This document shows positions 12,486 through 23,698 of a stretch of 41,513 bases of DNA, piece by piece. The DNA lies in the NCBI GenBank assembly GCA_946803715.1, contig CAMPET010000276.1:39654-81166 (forward strand), given 5' to 3'. The position numbers and the translations under genes are program-made. Within the stretch, counting starts at the first letter, position 1. Each line of letters starts with the position of its first letter. The stretch comes from Beroe ovata (lineage: Eukaryota; Ctenophora; Nuda; Beroida; Beroidae). The notes under the pieces were generated by a model that had not been told where the DNA came from, did no database searches, and worked only from the letters and a program-made list of their open reading frames with translations.

Positions 12486-13802
12486 TCAAGTAGCTGGAGC
12501 AAAGGAGGCTAACCCCATTTGATGCTGTATGTGAGCCTCTAAGTTACGGACAATGTCAGCTGGCATATCATGACGGTTTATGAACAACTCGCATGCCGTT
12601 TTAATACATTCGCTCTGAAATGGAAAGCTTCAATATATCAACAAGTTTATATCAACCATTACGAACTTTTTTTATGGGGCTGAAACTTGAAACAGTTGCC
12701 ACAAATATATAGGCCAGGGCATTAGTATGGTCCTCAGGGAACTAATTCCCAAAAAGCCAATTCCACTTCCACGGTACTTGTTTAAGTCCCCAGAATCATC
12801 TCCTAAGTTTGTCGCGGTCTACGAGGTGGAGAAATACCATTTCTGGGCCACGCCCATCCGGACCGTGGGAAAATTTTCAATTTCCCTCAGGAAAGGAGTT
12901 AGGGGGCAAATGAGGGCACCAAAATGTGCAGGATCAACGCATTAGTGGGGGTAGAACTCATCAGGAACACGCCATCNTGTTTCTGGGGACCTAAACGAGT
13001 ACCGTGGAAGTGGAATTGGCTTTTTGGGAATTAGTTCCCTGAATCGATAATTTTGGGTGCTATTTCCCTGGCCTAATAACAGATATAGCATTATTCAGTA
13101 AGCCAAGTTTTGTCAAGGAATATCATTGTTGATTGAGCCAGTTTGATAAAAATCCAAAATATTTCCATATACTCAGTACATGCAAAACAAACCTCTCTTA
13201 TTCTCATTGGTGCAAATTTGCTATTAGCATACTCAATTTCCATCTTGAAAATCGTCCTCCCAAGGTATCTAGCCGGAGCAAGCTGAGTCTGTGGATGATA
13301 CATATCTTACTACTTACTAGCGACCAATGAGAGTTATTTAGCTCTATGTACATTGTTTGTGCAATATATGGATCAATAGGAAATTGTAAGTACAATATAT
13401 GGATCAATAGGAAAAACAAATTTCCCAGATCTACAATAACTGGGTTTATTGTAGCCTGATGAGGTTGAATAGAGATACCACTTAACCTTCCTTTGAGATG
13501 GTGGGATGTATGTTTGCCTGGTTGGAATTTTCTCCCTCTTTTTCCTCCTTTCTTCTTTCATTTTTTTCTCAAATTCATCCACATTCTGCAATCTCAGCTC
13601 CTGGATTGATCTCATTGACACAACAAGCGACAAGTTGTTGAATTGAGCAGCCAGTTTCACTAAATAAGTTAATAGTGAAAAGATGTGCAATAACCTTCTC
13701 AATGCTCCCCTCAAGTTCACATTTCTTTCTATCAAACTGATTAGTAATGATATCTTGCATGAAACCATGTGTTTTGTCAATGCCTATCCTCACTGTAGCC
13801 AT
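12486..13802 (-). CDS. Unrecognised small coiled-coil protein, four exons, 143 aa
   Basis: I do not recognise this gene. A coherent model in coding order is 13802-13695, 13585-13487, 13288-13193 and 12614-12486. All introns are GT-AG, every junction is phase 0 and the total is 432 bp with a TGA stop. Exon 2 is highly charged (EFEKKMKEERRKKREK), predicting a basic coiled coil, then PTRQTYIPPSQRK. Exons 3-4 form a folded-looking C-terminus: APMRIRESECIKTACELF, then a second helix MPADIVRNLEAHIQHQMG. The start is uncertain, because an acceptor (TTTATTTTAG) just upstream of 13802 allows the first exon to be internal. A foldback element (12711-13074) sits in intron 3. An alternative reading without the first intron is also open for some distance. 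Confidence 0.5.
12711..13074. mobile_element. Foldback element spanning an assembly N
   Basis: Perfect 43-bp inverted arms lie at 12735-12777 and 12999-13041. They are extended by weaker pairing inward (GTCCCCAGAA region) and outward to AGGCCAGGG at 12711 and CCCTGGCCT at 13066-13074. The N at 12977 lies between the arms. No clear target duplication is visible and there is no coding capacity. It is nested in intron 3 of the coiled-coil gene. Confidence 0.7.
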
Positions 13803-14188
13803 TGCGATTACCACCTAAAATAAAGAGATATTTGCATCAATGACAGTACATGCTGGTGGAAATTACTTATGTTTGAATCATTCTTGGGAACACTTTCAGA
13901 TAGGAGTTAGCATACATCAGTTTTGAATCTGGTGGAATCATTCCCAATTAAGCAAAACTCTGAGCAGTACAAATGAACTCATAAAACAAATTATTTACAT
14001 TTTACAGCATTGGAACCATCATTCACATGAGGTGAATGCTTCAATTGTGGTGTTAAATGGTCAAATAATGGCATCTTTTATCTATTCAGACTGGCATTAT
14101 TGGCATTGGCATCACTTTTGTTTCATTTCTGGGCATAAAGGCATTAGCCCTTGACTAGGGGTTCTTAGAGAAATATATTAACATGGAC
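13803..14188. other. Spacer; no gene seen
   Basis: AT-rich sequence upstream of the coiled-coil gene. It may hold that gene's promoter or a 5' exon that I could not identify. Confidence 0.4.
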
Positions 14189-14483
14189 AATTTGGAATTT
14201 CTGATAACGCACAGATGAAACAAGTGAAACAGTCGTTGTTAGTGAATTAAAAACATTTCAGTGTGACATACACCATCTTCAGTTCACAAATTTGATTGTA
14301 TAAAGTAGTGTTGTAAAGTTTTAAACTTTACAGTTTAACTTTAAAGTTTTGAACTTTACAACACTACTTTATACAATCAAATTTGAGAACTGAGGATGGT
14401 GTATGTCACACTGAAACGTTTTAAACTCACTAACAACGACTGTTTCACTTGTTGCATCTGTGCATTATCAGAAATTCCAAATT
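14189..14483. mobile_element. 295-bp near-perfect palindrome (foldback MITE)
   Basis: The left half, starting AATTTGGAATTTCTGATAA, and the right half, ending TTATCAGAAATTCCAAATT, are inverted copies over nearly 147 bp each, meeting around 14336 in an AAAGTTTTAAACTTTACAG core. Only scattered mismatches and small indels separate the arms, which suggests recent origin or gene conversion between arms. I see no target duplication beyond the arms and no open frame of note. Confidence 0.8.
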
Positions 14484-14814
14484 CTTGATTACTCATGCAA
14501 CTGCTATAAAACACCCCAATAGTCCAAGTCAATAAGCATGGACAGTTTCTAAAGGTGGTAGTGACAAAGAACAGAATGTTTTGTTATAGCATCATGCAAT
14601 GCACTATCCTGATTATTTGTGTAGAAAAGTGATACTGCAATAAATGAAAGACATTCCGCAAAGCTTAGATTTACTCCTTATTGAAATAGATTAAAGTTTC
14701 TTTGAAGAACCATCCTTAATAGCAACACCTTCAAAATGCATCACAAGAGTTTCTGAAAACTGCAGATATTTTTTACAATTTGTCAGTCATAATTTTTCAC
14801 TTGGCATGCATGAT

Positions 14815-15580
14815 TCGTCCACTGTTTCTTCATTCCTGCCTTCGTTGTCTGGCGATGCTAGACCGCTGATGCAAGCCGCGAAGTGGCTTGCGTCTGAGAA
14901 TAAGTTGCCTAAGAAGTTGTCTGAGAAATTAGAATAAGTTGCGCGCGCGCGACGAAATTCCCGACAGAGTCTATCATCGATTGACAATGCCTCCGAATGA
15001 AAGCGCGCGCAAAAAACAGGACAGATAGCATTCGGCGACTTTGATAAAATTTGACAACGGGGACATACTAATATGTTACATACGGTGCACATGTTGCGTA
15101 CCCCTAATATTCACACTGTGATCTAAAAGGTCGCAGTATTTGGGTCACGCAGCGCGGCGCGGGAACATTACATCTGCGTGTAGGTACGTGCGTGCGTCAT
15201 GTCAAATTCAATGTGCGCGCGATATTTGCAAACATAATATTGGTTTGGCGTTCGCGCGCGCCGTTTTATGCCAAAGAACTAAATACGCTGCTGATGACAG
15301 GCAAATAATTAAGAACTTATTTTTCCCAAAACCAAATAATATTTGGTTGTTTCTGTTCGCGGCATCTGGCGTTCTTTATTCTAAACTCTATGATATGAAA
15401 AAGAACGCGGCATATTTGNGCGAATCCGTAAAAACATATAGTAGGGTCTGGCAAGCTCTACAGCTTTTCGCGCGTTACATAAACGCAATAAGCTCACCAA
15501 GTCGGCCCTTCGGGCCAATTTTGCTCGCACGGTCAACATTTCCTACAGATGCCGCGAGGGGCTTGCCAGCCCCTTGATCA
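14815..15580. repeat. GC-rich dispersed repeat cluster around an N
   Basis: The cluster has GCGCGC runs (14941, 15003 and 15254 areas) and a diverged inverted relative of the 6741 foldback at about 14995-15055. From 15420 to 15580 there is a segment that recurs inverted at 37968-38162, sharing the GGCTTGCCAGCCCC and GGCCCTTCGGGCC palindromes. The N at 15419 interrupts it. A 145-codon open frame (15140-15577, +) crosses the N and shows no known domain; I treat it as repeat sequence. Confidence 0.6.
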
Positions 15581-15823
15581 TCTCCATTCTATAATATATG
15601 AGTCGTTAAAGATTCATCTCACTTACTCGTTTCCTAATACTATGTGTTCATCCAAATAATCCTCAAGCCGCGATTATTTACTTCTAAGAAAGTTGTATCA
15701 TTGGAAAATGTCTGCCGATTGAATGAAAACAATAAAACATCCTATCAATAATTACAGCCAATAACTGAGAACCAGAGCCTATATATACTATGTCATGATA
15801 GGAATTAGGACTGAATGTGATCT

Positions 15824-16825
15824 TCAACGGACAGCAAATAACTCCTTTAGAGCCTTTATCTGAAACAGGGATTAGAGGAATGAAGTCTCCACATAGATAC
15901 CATCATATTATGATGAGTACTTTTAACTTTTGAGCCGAATACAAGTACCTCTGATATAGTGAGATTTGGATGCCATAGATCAACTACTAGAACTACTCTG
16001 TCAGATTCTGTCGTGTTAACAGCGCTGTGTAGGAACGAATCGTCAAACATGAGACATCGCTGCTGTGACCACCTCATCTCAACACCGTCCACTGTTATGC
16101 TACACTCTCCACTTGGAACCTGAAAACCGGATATCACTAGTCCTCATTACCTAACAAATATTCCTGACATGGAGTAACTGATGTTCGACTCCCGGCATCC
16201 ACACACACAGTACCTGTAACCCTTGGTGACACCGAACTCTGAGATTTGTTGGACCGCAATGTGACTTTATCTCACTACCACACTCTAACACTGACACGAA
16301 CGCGTTACCAAATACTGTGTCCCGCATAAAGGCATCTAAACTCTCCACCACTTTGGTGGTCTCTGGCATGGTCTCACAGTTTCTGTGCATCTGAGTATAA
16401 CGCTTGTTATACCGCCACAGTGCGTGTACATGTGTGTGTGTGTGTGTGTATGTGTGTGTGTGTTCTATCGTACATCAATCATCATGTTCTATCACATGAC
16501 ATCCTATCCTTCATTCCTTCACCGTCATTTCACTGCGTATACACAACTATAAGTACTCTACAGTCATGAACATATCACGAGAAATACCACTTAGGAAGTG
16601 TCAGTGATGTGTATAGCTCAATTTATATAGATAAACAGTGAAAATGAGTGGCACGGTGTTTCACGCCGGAAAATATAGATCTTTAACACGGGAAGTGGTT
16701 CGATAAACTGTCTCCGTAGAAATACCGATGACAGAGTGACACTGCAGTCGTGATATATAAACTGTCTACGTATCACATCATTTAGCAAAGATAGAACAGC
16801 AAAAATGGGCGTAGATATTTTAATN

Positions 16826-16859
<34 letters not shown>

Positions 16860-18377
16860 TGTGTAAGTGTGTGTGCTACCTTCCTCCCTTGGTTGAAGAG
16901 AAATAGTTTCCTCCATCCCTTTTCCACACTCCACGGCTCCTGGTTGATCATAGCAGCCCCTACCTCACTGATAATCGCACTGGAAAATGGTGTTAAGAAA
17001 GGACTGCTGCCGTGAAGGAAAGTGTTGTCAAGGAAAAGTGGTGTCAATGAAAGAAGGAAAAGTGATGTCAAGGTAAGTGCTGCCAAGGTGAAAGTGGTGT
17101 CAAGGGGAGAATTGCTGTCAAGAAAGTAGTGCGGTCAAGTGTCAAGGGAAAGTGCTGCAAAGGTGAAAGTGATTTCAAGAAAAGAGTGCTGTCTAAGTGA
17201 GAGTGATGTCAAGGGGAAACTTTTGTCAAGGGAAAGTGCTGTCAAGGGTTTAAGTGATGTCAAGGAACAGGTGATGACTGATGTCAGAGGAAAAGTGGTG
17301 TCAAGGAAAAAGTTTTATCAGTCGAAAAGTGGTGTCAAGGGAGAAGTTATGTTCCGGGGAAAGCGCTGTCAAGGAAGAAGTGGTGTCAATGAAAGAAGGA
17401 AAAGTAATGTCAATGAAAGTGGTGTCAAGGGGAAAAGTGCTGTCAAAGAATAAACGATGGCAAGGAAAAAGTGGTGTCAGTCTCAAAGTGGTGTCAAGGA
17501 AGGAGTGATGTCAAGGGTTCAAGTGATGTCAAGGAGACACCGGTGTCAAGGAAGGAGTGATTTCAAGGGTGAAGATATGTTCAGGGTGAAGTGGTGCCAA
17601 GGGAAAATGCTGTCAAGGGAAAGGGATGTCAGCCTTATCATGGCTGAAATCACGCCACCTGTAGGAGTCGGAGAGTGTGTCCTGTAAACACTTGAGTTTG
17701 TTATTGTGCCACGCCTCTTCAGACAGGTTACCAAGGTAACACACGCTGGGTTGCCTGGTTTCAGGCAGAAATTGGACATCGAATGTCAGGTGCTCACTTA
17801 GTCTAGACAGAGCGACGCCATCACTATGCTGTAACTTTTCAGTCACCTGGAGAAAGATAGTTGGAAAAATTCTGATACAGTAATGCTCGATGCTGGCGTG
17901 CGTTGTAGATATTACGTAGGTATATTGTACGTAGACGGTAGAGTCTACAATCTACCTGTCTACAATCTACCTGTCTACAATCTACCTGTCTACAATCTAC
18001 CTGTCTACAATCTACCTGGTACCAAGTAGCCCCTTGTACCTTCATATCATTTATCCAATTATCTATGCAGGACACATACATGCATACATGCAGGACACAT
18101 AACATACATAAGTTACAACAACATTTGAGATGGTAAAAACCAGAACTTATTATACCTGTCTTAGACCACAACACAAAATATAGCCTAGTAAAGTGTGAGT
18201 AACATAGTCTGTGGTACTTACATAGTGGGAGTAGGTGGCACGGAGTGAGTCACAGCATCTCAAACAGTCAGGTGACGCGCACACAGACACTGGGGAGGTA
18301 TAGGATCGGTCAGTGAGGAACACCCGAGCGATGAGGTACCACACCAGTACTATCACAGCACTCAGTGCCCATATCAT
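15824..18377 (-). CDS. ASPHD-type aspartyl/asparaginyl beta-hydroxylase, six exons
   Basis: This family consists of Fe(II)/2-oxoglutarate oxygenases that hydroxylate Asp/Asn. Exons in coding order are 18377-18222, 17846-17659, 16967-16880, 16390-16214, 16119-15949 and 15859-15824, giving 816 bp and 271 aa with all phases joining. The order of parts matches human ASPHD2: an N-terminal membrane anchor (MIWALSAVIVLVWYLIARVF), a CASPDCLRCC cysteine cluster, then VFGNAFVSVL, the first iron-ligand motif HCGPTNLRVRCH, RCLMFDDSFLH with the second His, and LVVDLWHP. The short last exon IKALKELFAVR matches the ASPHD2 C-terminus in position. The start is uncertain: an acceptor at CTTTTCAG upstream of 18377 makes a further 5' exon possible, and ASPHD2 has about 75 more residues before the anchor. 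Introns 1 and 2 carry minisatellites. The N at 16825 is intronic. Confidence 0.85.
16430..16463. repeat. TG microsatellite in an ASPHD-like intron
   Basis: A GT/TG run between exons 3 and 4 of the hydroxylase gene. A second TG run (16826-16876) directly follows the N at 16825 in the same intron and ends just before the exon-3 donor. Confidence 0.8.
17010..17640. repeat. Degenerate minisatellite in an ASPHD-like intron
   Basis: About 600 bp of a loose 15-25 bp unit around GTGGTGTCAAGGGAAAAGTG fill most of the intron between exons 2 and 3. Lys/Val/Ser-rich open frames on the plus strand (17139-17687) are translations of this repeat and have no splice context of their own. Confidence 0.85.
17944..18018. 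repeat. Five exact copies of a 15-bp unit in ASPHD-like intron 1
   Basis: TCTACAATCTACCTG is repeated five times without mismatch. Perfect identity suggests recent expansion and probable length polymorphism. Confidence 0.95.
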
Positions 18378-19055
18378 CGCACTGTCACGGTAACAGCTGT
18401 TGTCAAGGTGGTACCTATTAGCTGAAAAGAGAAGTATGCCACATAAAACATGCGGACTATGTAGAAAAGTAACGTTATAAAGTAGACTACGCGAGCAACT
18501 GTATGATGGAGTGGCGTTTAGTGGTTTTAGACAAAAGATAGTACTCAAATTTGATATCTGTGACGTCAAAGTGACGTAATTCATGACAAATTCCTGTGAG
18601 TTCCGCAACTGAAGGCTAGGTTTCAGGGAAGATGAATTAAAATATTAAAACGAGATTTAACTGACTTTAAATTCGAAATGCATATAATCAGTTAACCTAG
18701 ATGCCTGTTATATGAACTTCGACCATTTCTGAACGGTTAACTGAAGTAATAGTCATAGTTCAAATCATGTACGTAATGAGCAACATAAGTTGACGAACAT
18801 GCGACCAATTTATCATAGGCATGGTATTCATATAATACCACGGTACAAAGGTACAATACAGTACAAGTCTCTGATAGGTGGACCACTAGAGAATTCCATG
18901 ATCCAGATTGAAGAGCAGAACAGGTGATAGTCTAATTGGGTCTCTTTGGAACGCAAGCATAAGGAGAGGTACATGATGGACTGTCCACAGTTATATTATA
19001 CCTATAGGCGAACAATGAAGTGACTGATTGTACAACTCGCTCATTTGTCACATAG

Positions 19056-19090
<35 letters not shown>

Positions 19091-19120
19091 NNNNNNNNNN
19101 NNNNNNNNNNNNNNNNNNNN

Positions 19121-19151
<31 letters not shown>

Positions 19152-19625
19152 ACACAAACACACAACCCACACACGTCACGCAAGTCACAACTCCTAGCAT
19201 ACTAGCTACAAGTAACAAGACATACCGTACCTACATGCAAGTAGGAGCAAGATGCCTACTAATTCCTGAATAAGCACCATGTGCCCCTGTTAACAAACAA
19301 GCTAGGGTCCCCCTTATGACAATGGGAAATCGCAAGTGTTATCCTAATTATAATGAGAACTTGCACCAATAGAATACGCTTATTATGTCAGATCGGAAGA
19401 CAAATAAGGGGTCGCGGCTTCAAGTAATTGTATTTGTTATGCTAGGAACAATACAATTGATGTCGTTATGACCTGACAGATCTGTGTACGTATACAAAAT
19501 TCATCACAGTTTTGTGACTAATCAACCAGCTATTAGATGAGGCACATGGCTCGAAACATAAAGCGGAAAACATTCATTATTCAATCAAACAAGCAATTAT
19601 GTGATTAATTATCCCTATTATCGCT
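18378..19625. other. Spacer with CA microsatellite and a 30-N gap
   Basis: Between the ADA2-like and hydroxylase genes. A (CA)n run at 19057-19090 is followed by 30 Ns (19091-19120) and more CA to about 19149: an unresolved microsatellite. The rest is AT-rich. I searched the minus strand between 19160 and 19625 for a SWIRM exon belonging to the ADA2-like gene and saw none. Confidence 0.6.
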
Positions 19626-20645
19626 CTATCCGACGTCACTACTGGTGGATGCAGTCATCCACTTGTCCACATTCGTGCGTCGCGTGGCCATGCTCAAGTT
19701 ATTGTCATAGAACAATGTCCGGACATGTTTCGTGTTGACATGTCTCCCTCCTCCCCTCTTCTCCCTCTCCCTCTCCTCCCTCTTGTGGACCTCAACCCCG
19801 AATCGGGATCGGATTCCAGCCCGTCTCGCGGTTTGTAGGCTCGCAATACTGCTCTTTAACTCTGACACTCTCTCACATCTTCGTCTCATGTCCTCGAACC
19901 GGTCTCGGGTAAGGAATCTCGTGAGTTTGAGCATGGTTTGGAGAGGGAACGAGCCCGGTGGAGGGGGTGGTTCCCTCTGCTTAGGGGGAGTGTCGAGTGG
20001 GTGAGGGGGAGGGGGAGTTTCCAACAAGATATCACCATATTCGTAATAGAGGTTCTCTAACAACTTCCTCCTTCGAAGAGTTTTTCTATATTTCTCCATG
20101 ACACCCACTAGTAGTCTCTGTACTATGATATCCCCTCCCTCCCCCGACATAAAGTCCTCCTCCGCATCATTCTCATACCGGCACTCCCAGTCGCCCCTCC
20201 TCGGCTCCACTGAGGCGGCAGGGAGGGGAAGGAGGAGGGATGTGAGTTCCGATCCACTGGTATCACACACTCTCCTGGTGTTGTGCTTTGTGTCCTGTGC
20301 TATGATCAGTGCCTTCTGTATCGGCTCATTGACAAAGTATTTGTAGTAGTGATCGTGACATTGGGTCTGTGTCTTGGTGGGGAGCATACTGGAAATGAGC
20401 TCCCAATCCAACCCGTACCGCTCTATGGCACTCAACATTCTGATATCCTCAATAGCAGTCCAGCTGGTGCTAATGACTGGTATGTTGGCGTGTATCACTT
20501 TGTATGGATGCCATGGTAAGTGAGGTGGTATTTTGGATCCAGTGGCAAAGCAAGGCAGACAGATTGAGAAAACTGGTGGACATTCGGCACATTGGATGTA
20601 AGGAAGTGTCAGCTTGTCATTGCATACTTTACATACCTTAGTCAT
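19626..20645 (-). CDS. ADA2-like transcriptional adaptor, intronless, 339 aa
   Basis: ADA2 proteins link the GCN5 acetyltransferase to ADA3 in SAGA/ATAC-type complexes. The N-terminus is a ZZ-type zinc finger (CKVC, CAEC and CLPC pairs within residues 6-33, then an HLPWHPYKVIH histidine pair). A SANT/Myb domain follows (WTAIEDIRMLSAIERYGLDW, residues about 62-105). The ADA2 signature RGDWECRYENDAEEDF comes next near residue 149, and then a basic helix ELKSSIASLQTARRAGI, matching the ELQRYRRNGI stretch of TADA2B. The C-terminal SWIRM domain present in TADA2A/B (about 420-440 aa) is missing: the frame ends after a basic, low-complexity tail. The middle is proline-rich (PPPPHP, PPPPPG). It is a single exon, unlike its neighbours. 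The NMD3 stop lies 254 bp upstream on the same strand. Confidence 0.82.
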   Translation of the reverse strand: MTKVCKVCNDKLTLPYIQCAECPPVFSICLPCFATGSKIPPHLPWHPYKVIHANIPVISTSWTAIEDIRMLSAIERYGLDWELISSMLPTKTQTQCHDHYYKYFVNEPIQKALIIAQDTKHNTRRVCDTSGSELTSLLLPLPAASVEPRRGDWECRYENDAEEDFMSGEGGDIIVQRLLVGVMEKYRKTLRRRKLLENLYYEYGDILLETPPPPHPLDTPPKQREPPPPPGSFPLQTMLKLTRFLTRDRFEDMRRRCERVSELKSSIASLQTARRAGIRSRFGVEVHKREEREREKRGGGRHVNTKHVRTLFYDNNLSMATRRTNVDKWMTASTSSDVG

Positions 20646-20899
20646 GCCTTGGGAATGGATAATTAAATAGGGTTTGGATACTGCATGCGCTGGATGGCAT
20701 TCATTGTATTCATGATCTTAAACAATAAAAGTGGATCAGTGATAAGCATACAAAAGGGTTAAAATTTAAAAACCTTAGGCGGAATAAATAAGATACTCAA
20801 ACGTTGATAAAAGAACCACTCAATTTCTCGAATCCCACAGGGCTCAGTTGCTCCAGCAACACTGGTCTCCCTCAATGTACTCAGTTGCTATGACAACAC

Positions 20900-23519
20900 T
20901 CAACTCCCCCCAATATCCTCAGTCAACATGTTCCCTTGATCGTCAGTGTCCACTGGCTCCAGATTCAGCTCATCTAGAAGCTCCTCTAACCCCACTCTGG
21001 GAGCCAACACCTCTTCGGCCTCCGCCATCCATTTCTCTTTCCGGTAGAGGTTCACGTTCTTTCTCAGTTCGGGGTCCTCTTCCAGGTCCTCCAGGAAGTC
21101 GTTATAGTCCCCTGATATGGGATGCTCTGTGTAATGCCGAGGGCTTAAAACAGTTCCAAGTTAAACAATATCAATACATAGATTATAAGATTTTTGGAGA
21201 GGTTTATTCTTTTATACCCTCGAAGAGCTTATAATTACCGTCGTCTGTAACAGTCTCTGATGCAGAAGTGTTTTTCAGGCGCTTCAGTTTGAAGTTTCTT
21301 CCCTTGTTCCTCTTCACCTTGTCTGGATAAATCTTCTTCACCAGCACTATGTCAGGAAGCTGTGCCTACAGAAGAATAGAAGATTGAAGTGAGAGCTAGA
21401 TAAGTCGCTTTTGTCCTCACTTCTAGCTGTGACTTACCTACTTATCAACTTACACGTTAAGTGTACTAACGTACTTACTACTTACACGTCTATCCACATG
21501 GTAAATCCTGCCTGATAATCTAAAAACTTTTATAAATTTGGATACGTACTCAAAGTCAGACCTACCTGTTTCAGTTTATCAAACTCCGTGTTGTTGACCA
21601 CGGCATGTGCAACGTCAAAACCGAGTACATAGTCCCCACATTGGAGAATGTTGCCCAGATGAGTTCGGGTATGGACCTCTTCTTCATCTGTGCCTAGGGA
21701 AAGAGGAATTAGATACACCAACAACTTTGAAACTGTAATAACCTCAGATCAAATACACATCTCACCAAAAGTCGGTAGACACAGGACCCGCCCCTCACCT
21801 AAGTAGAACCACCCCTCACTAACCTAGACTACTGACGGGTAAGACCCACACATCAGCGAGAGTGTGCTTGTGTGAATGTGCCCCGACTTTAGCCTGCTTG
21901 TCCCTGACCAACTCAATGTTCATGACCATGAACTCTCTGAGCTGCTTCACGTGGCAAATAGCCTCGAAACTGTCCCGGAAATACTGCTGGGCGTTAAGTT
22001 GTCCTATCTTCAGTGTGACTGGGTCTATCAGATGGATGTTATCTGAAGAAAATTGCTAATTTTGATGTGTTTGAAAGCTATGGGTGAGTCACTTCAAGCC
22101 TCATAGCCAAGTGCGAGAAGAATAATCCACGCTTCACCGACCTGAAATCCGTGCACAAATTGACACCGGTGACATGTGATTAAGGTGTCTTGACACCACT
22201 CCTGGCAGACACACAACTTCATCTTTGCAAACTGGAGCTATTTCTACAAAGTAGGTGTACTTGTAGTTGAACACGTTGCTTTGAATGTCGTGAGACACCA
22301 ATTCTTGGGAAGTTTTGTATTGGCAGGGAATGACAGAGAGGAGAAAATCTACCATCTTGCGAGCACTGAAATATGATAAGTTGAACAACTGCTTTTTCTT
22401 TAGCAAAAGCCATTGGGAGACTGAAGCTAGCTAAGCTTTTCTTCAAAGTTAGAATATTGTAAGAAAAAGGTAGATAAAATTATGAAAATAACTTGTTTTT
22501 CGCAATGTAGTAGAAGTTGATGCCTCCTTCCATTTCTTTGATGGTCATCGCATCCCTGTGCATGTTGTGTTTCAAGATGATCTGCTCCACATAGAACATT
22601 GTCTTCTTGTGAAGTGTCTGTTGGGGAAGAGTGAGTATAATTATCTACAAATCTTCTGACCATGGTGTAACGTGAGGTATCAGTCATTGCGCAGTGATTA
22701 CTGTAGCGAAGTAGGGATTATATGATTTTCATGGAATTACCCTCTGCCTAATCTGCACCAGCGCTTTCCAGGCTGACCCGTCAGTAGCACCCTTCTGCCT
22801 ACAACACACTTCACACATCTGGTAATGCACGGTGTACTCCACCACAAACTGTTGTTGGAGTATTGTGCCAAATGCTTCTCCCTGTATTGTTATGTTTGCC
22901 TTGACCCGCTTAGAGTGCGGTTCTGTCCAGATGAAGGAAGCGTCAACCAGGCGAACCTACAAGGGGGGGGGAGGTAGTTGCATTCAAATTTGACAGAGAA
23001 AATGACATTTGGTTTTCACTCTCAATGTTGCACATGCCAGCAGGCTGTACAACTAAGACAAGCTTTAAACAATGAACCAACTCCCGATAACATCCCAGGG
23101 ATCATAACTGTAGGTACCTTGTTGAGCCCCTTGAGTTTCTTGAGACAAAGAGCAAGCAACTCTCTACTCTCTAGCTGACATGCAATCCATGTGTTTGGTG
23201 GTTGTAGGTATCGCTCACAAAACCTACAGAAGTGAAGAATAGCCTGCGGGGAAGATGGTTTATACTTGTGATAACATTTCATTGCCAACACTAAAAAGGC
23301 GTTCATTGAAACTTTATTGCTGCCTTTTTATGAATCAGAACTGCTATCACTGTGGTATAACCCCACCTGTTTGGGAATATGCTCTGATACATCAACCCTT
23401 GTTCTGATACAAGCTACACACATGTTTGCAGGGTTAGGACTGATGAGAGTTCCACACTCACAGCACAGTATCTTCTGTTCCATGGCTGGCTCATCCTGTC
23501 CCGGCCCGAGAAACTCCAT
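20900..23519 (-). CDS. NMD3, 60S ribosomal subunit export adaptor, nine exons
   Basis: NMD3 binds the pre-60S subunit and recruits CRM1/exportin for nuclear export. Exons in coding order are 23519-23367, 23243-23118, 22956-22741, 22617-22493, 22365-22142, 22042-21824, 21693-21566, 21365-21239 and 21111-20900. All phases join, giving 1,530 bp and 509 aa (human 503). The N-terminus has the paired zinc-binding cysteines CCECGTLISPNPANMCVAC, then FCRFCERY. Exon 2 has LESRELLALCLKKLK, nearly identical to human. Exon 3 has a further cysteine group, MCEVCC. A basic nuclear-localisation stretch (KVKRNKGRNFKLKRLK) lies in exon 8, and exon 9 has YNDFLEDLEED and a leucine-rich export signal (GLEELLDELNLEP). 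The alternative donor 13 bp earlier in exon 6 breaks the frame, so CTAG|GTTAGT at 21824 was chosen. Part of exons 4-5 is duplicated at 28060-28302. Confidence 0.96.
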
Positions 23520-23698
23520 TCTACAAGGTAGAGTCTATCAGAACATCTTTGCGATATAATATGCTACGACACTAGATAAAACGTATGTGGGAATTATCTT
23601 ATTTCTTGAAAGAATACCTTTATAAATTAAAACGTGGGTACCTATTTGAATAGTAAACGAAAAGTTGACCCTTATCAAATAAAAACGTCCCTCTGAAG

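Noticed and set aside
15140-15577. 145-codon plus-strand frame as a protein-coding gene
   Set aside because: It crosses an N, lies in GC-rich dispersed repeat sequence that recurs at 37968, and shows no known motif.
17139-17687. Lys/Val/Ser-rich plus-strand open frames
   Set aside because: They translate the degenerate GTGTCAAGG minisatellite inside an intron of the hydroxylase gene.
18932-19273. Open frames made of Cys-Val or His-Thr runs
   Set aside because: Translations of the CA microsatellite around the 30-N gap.
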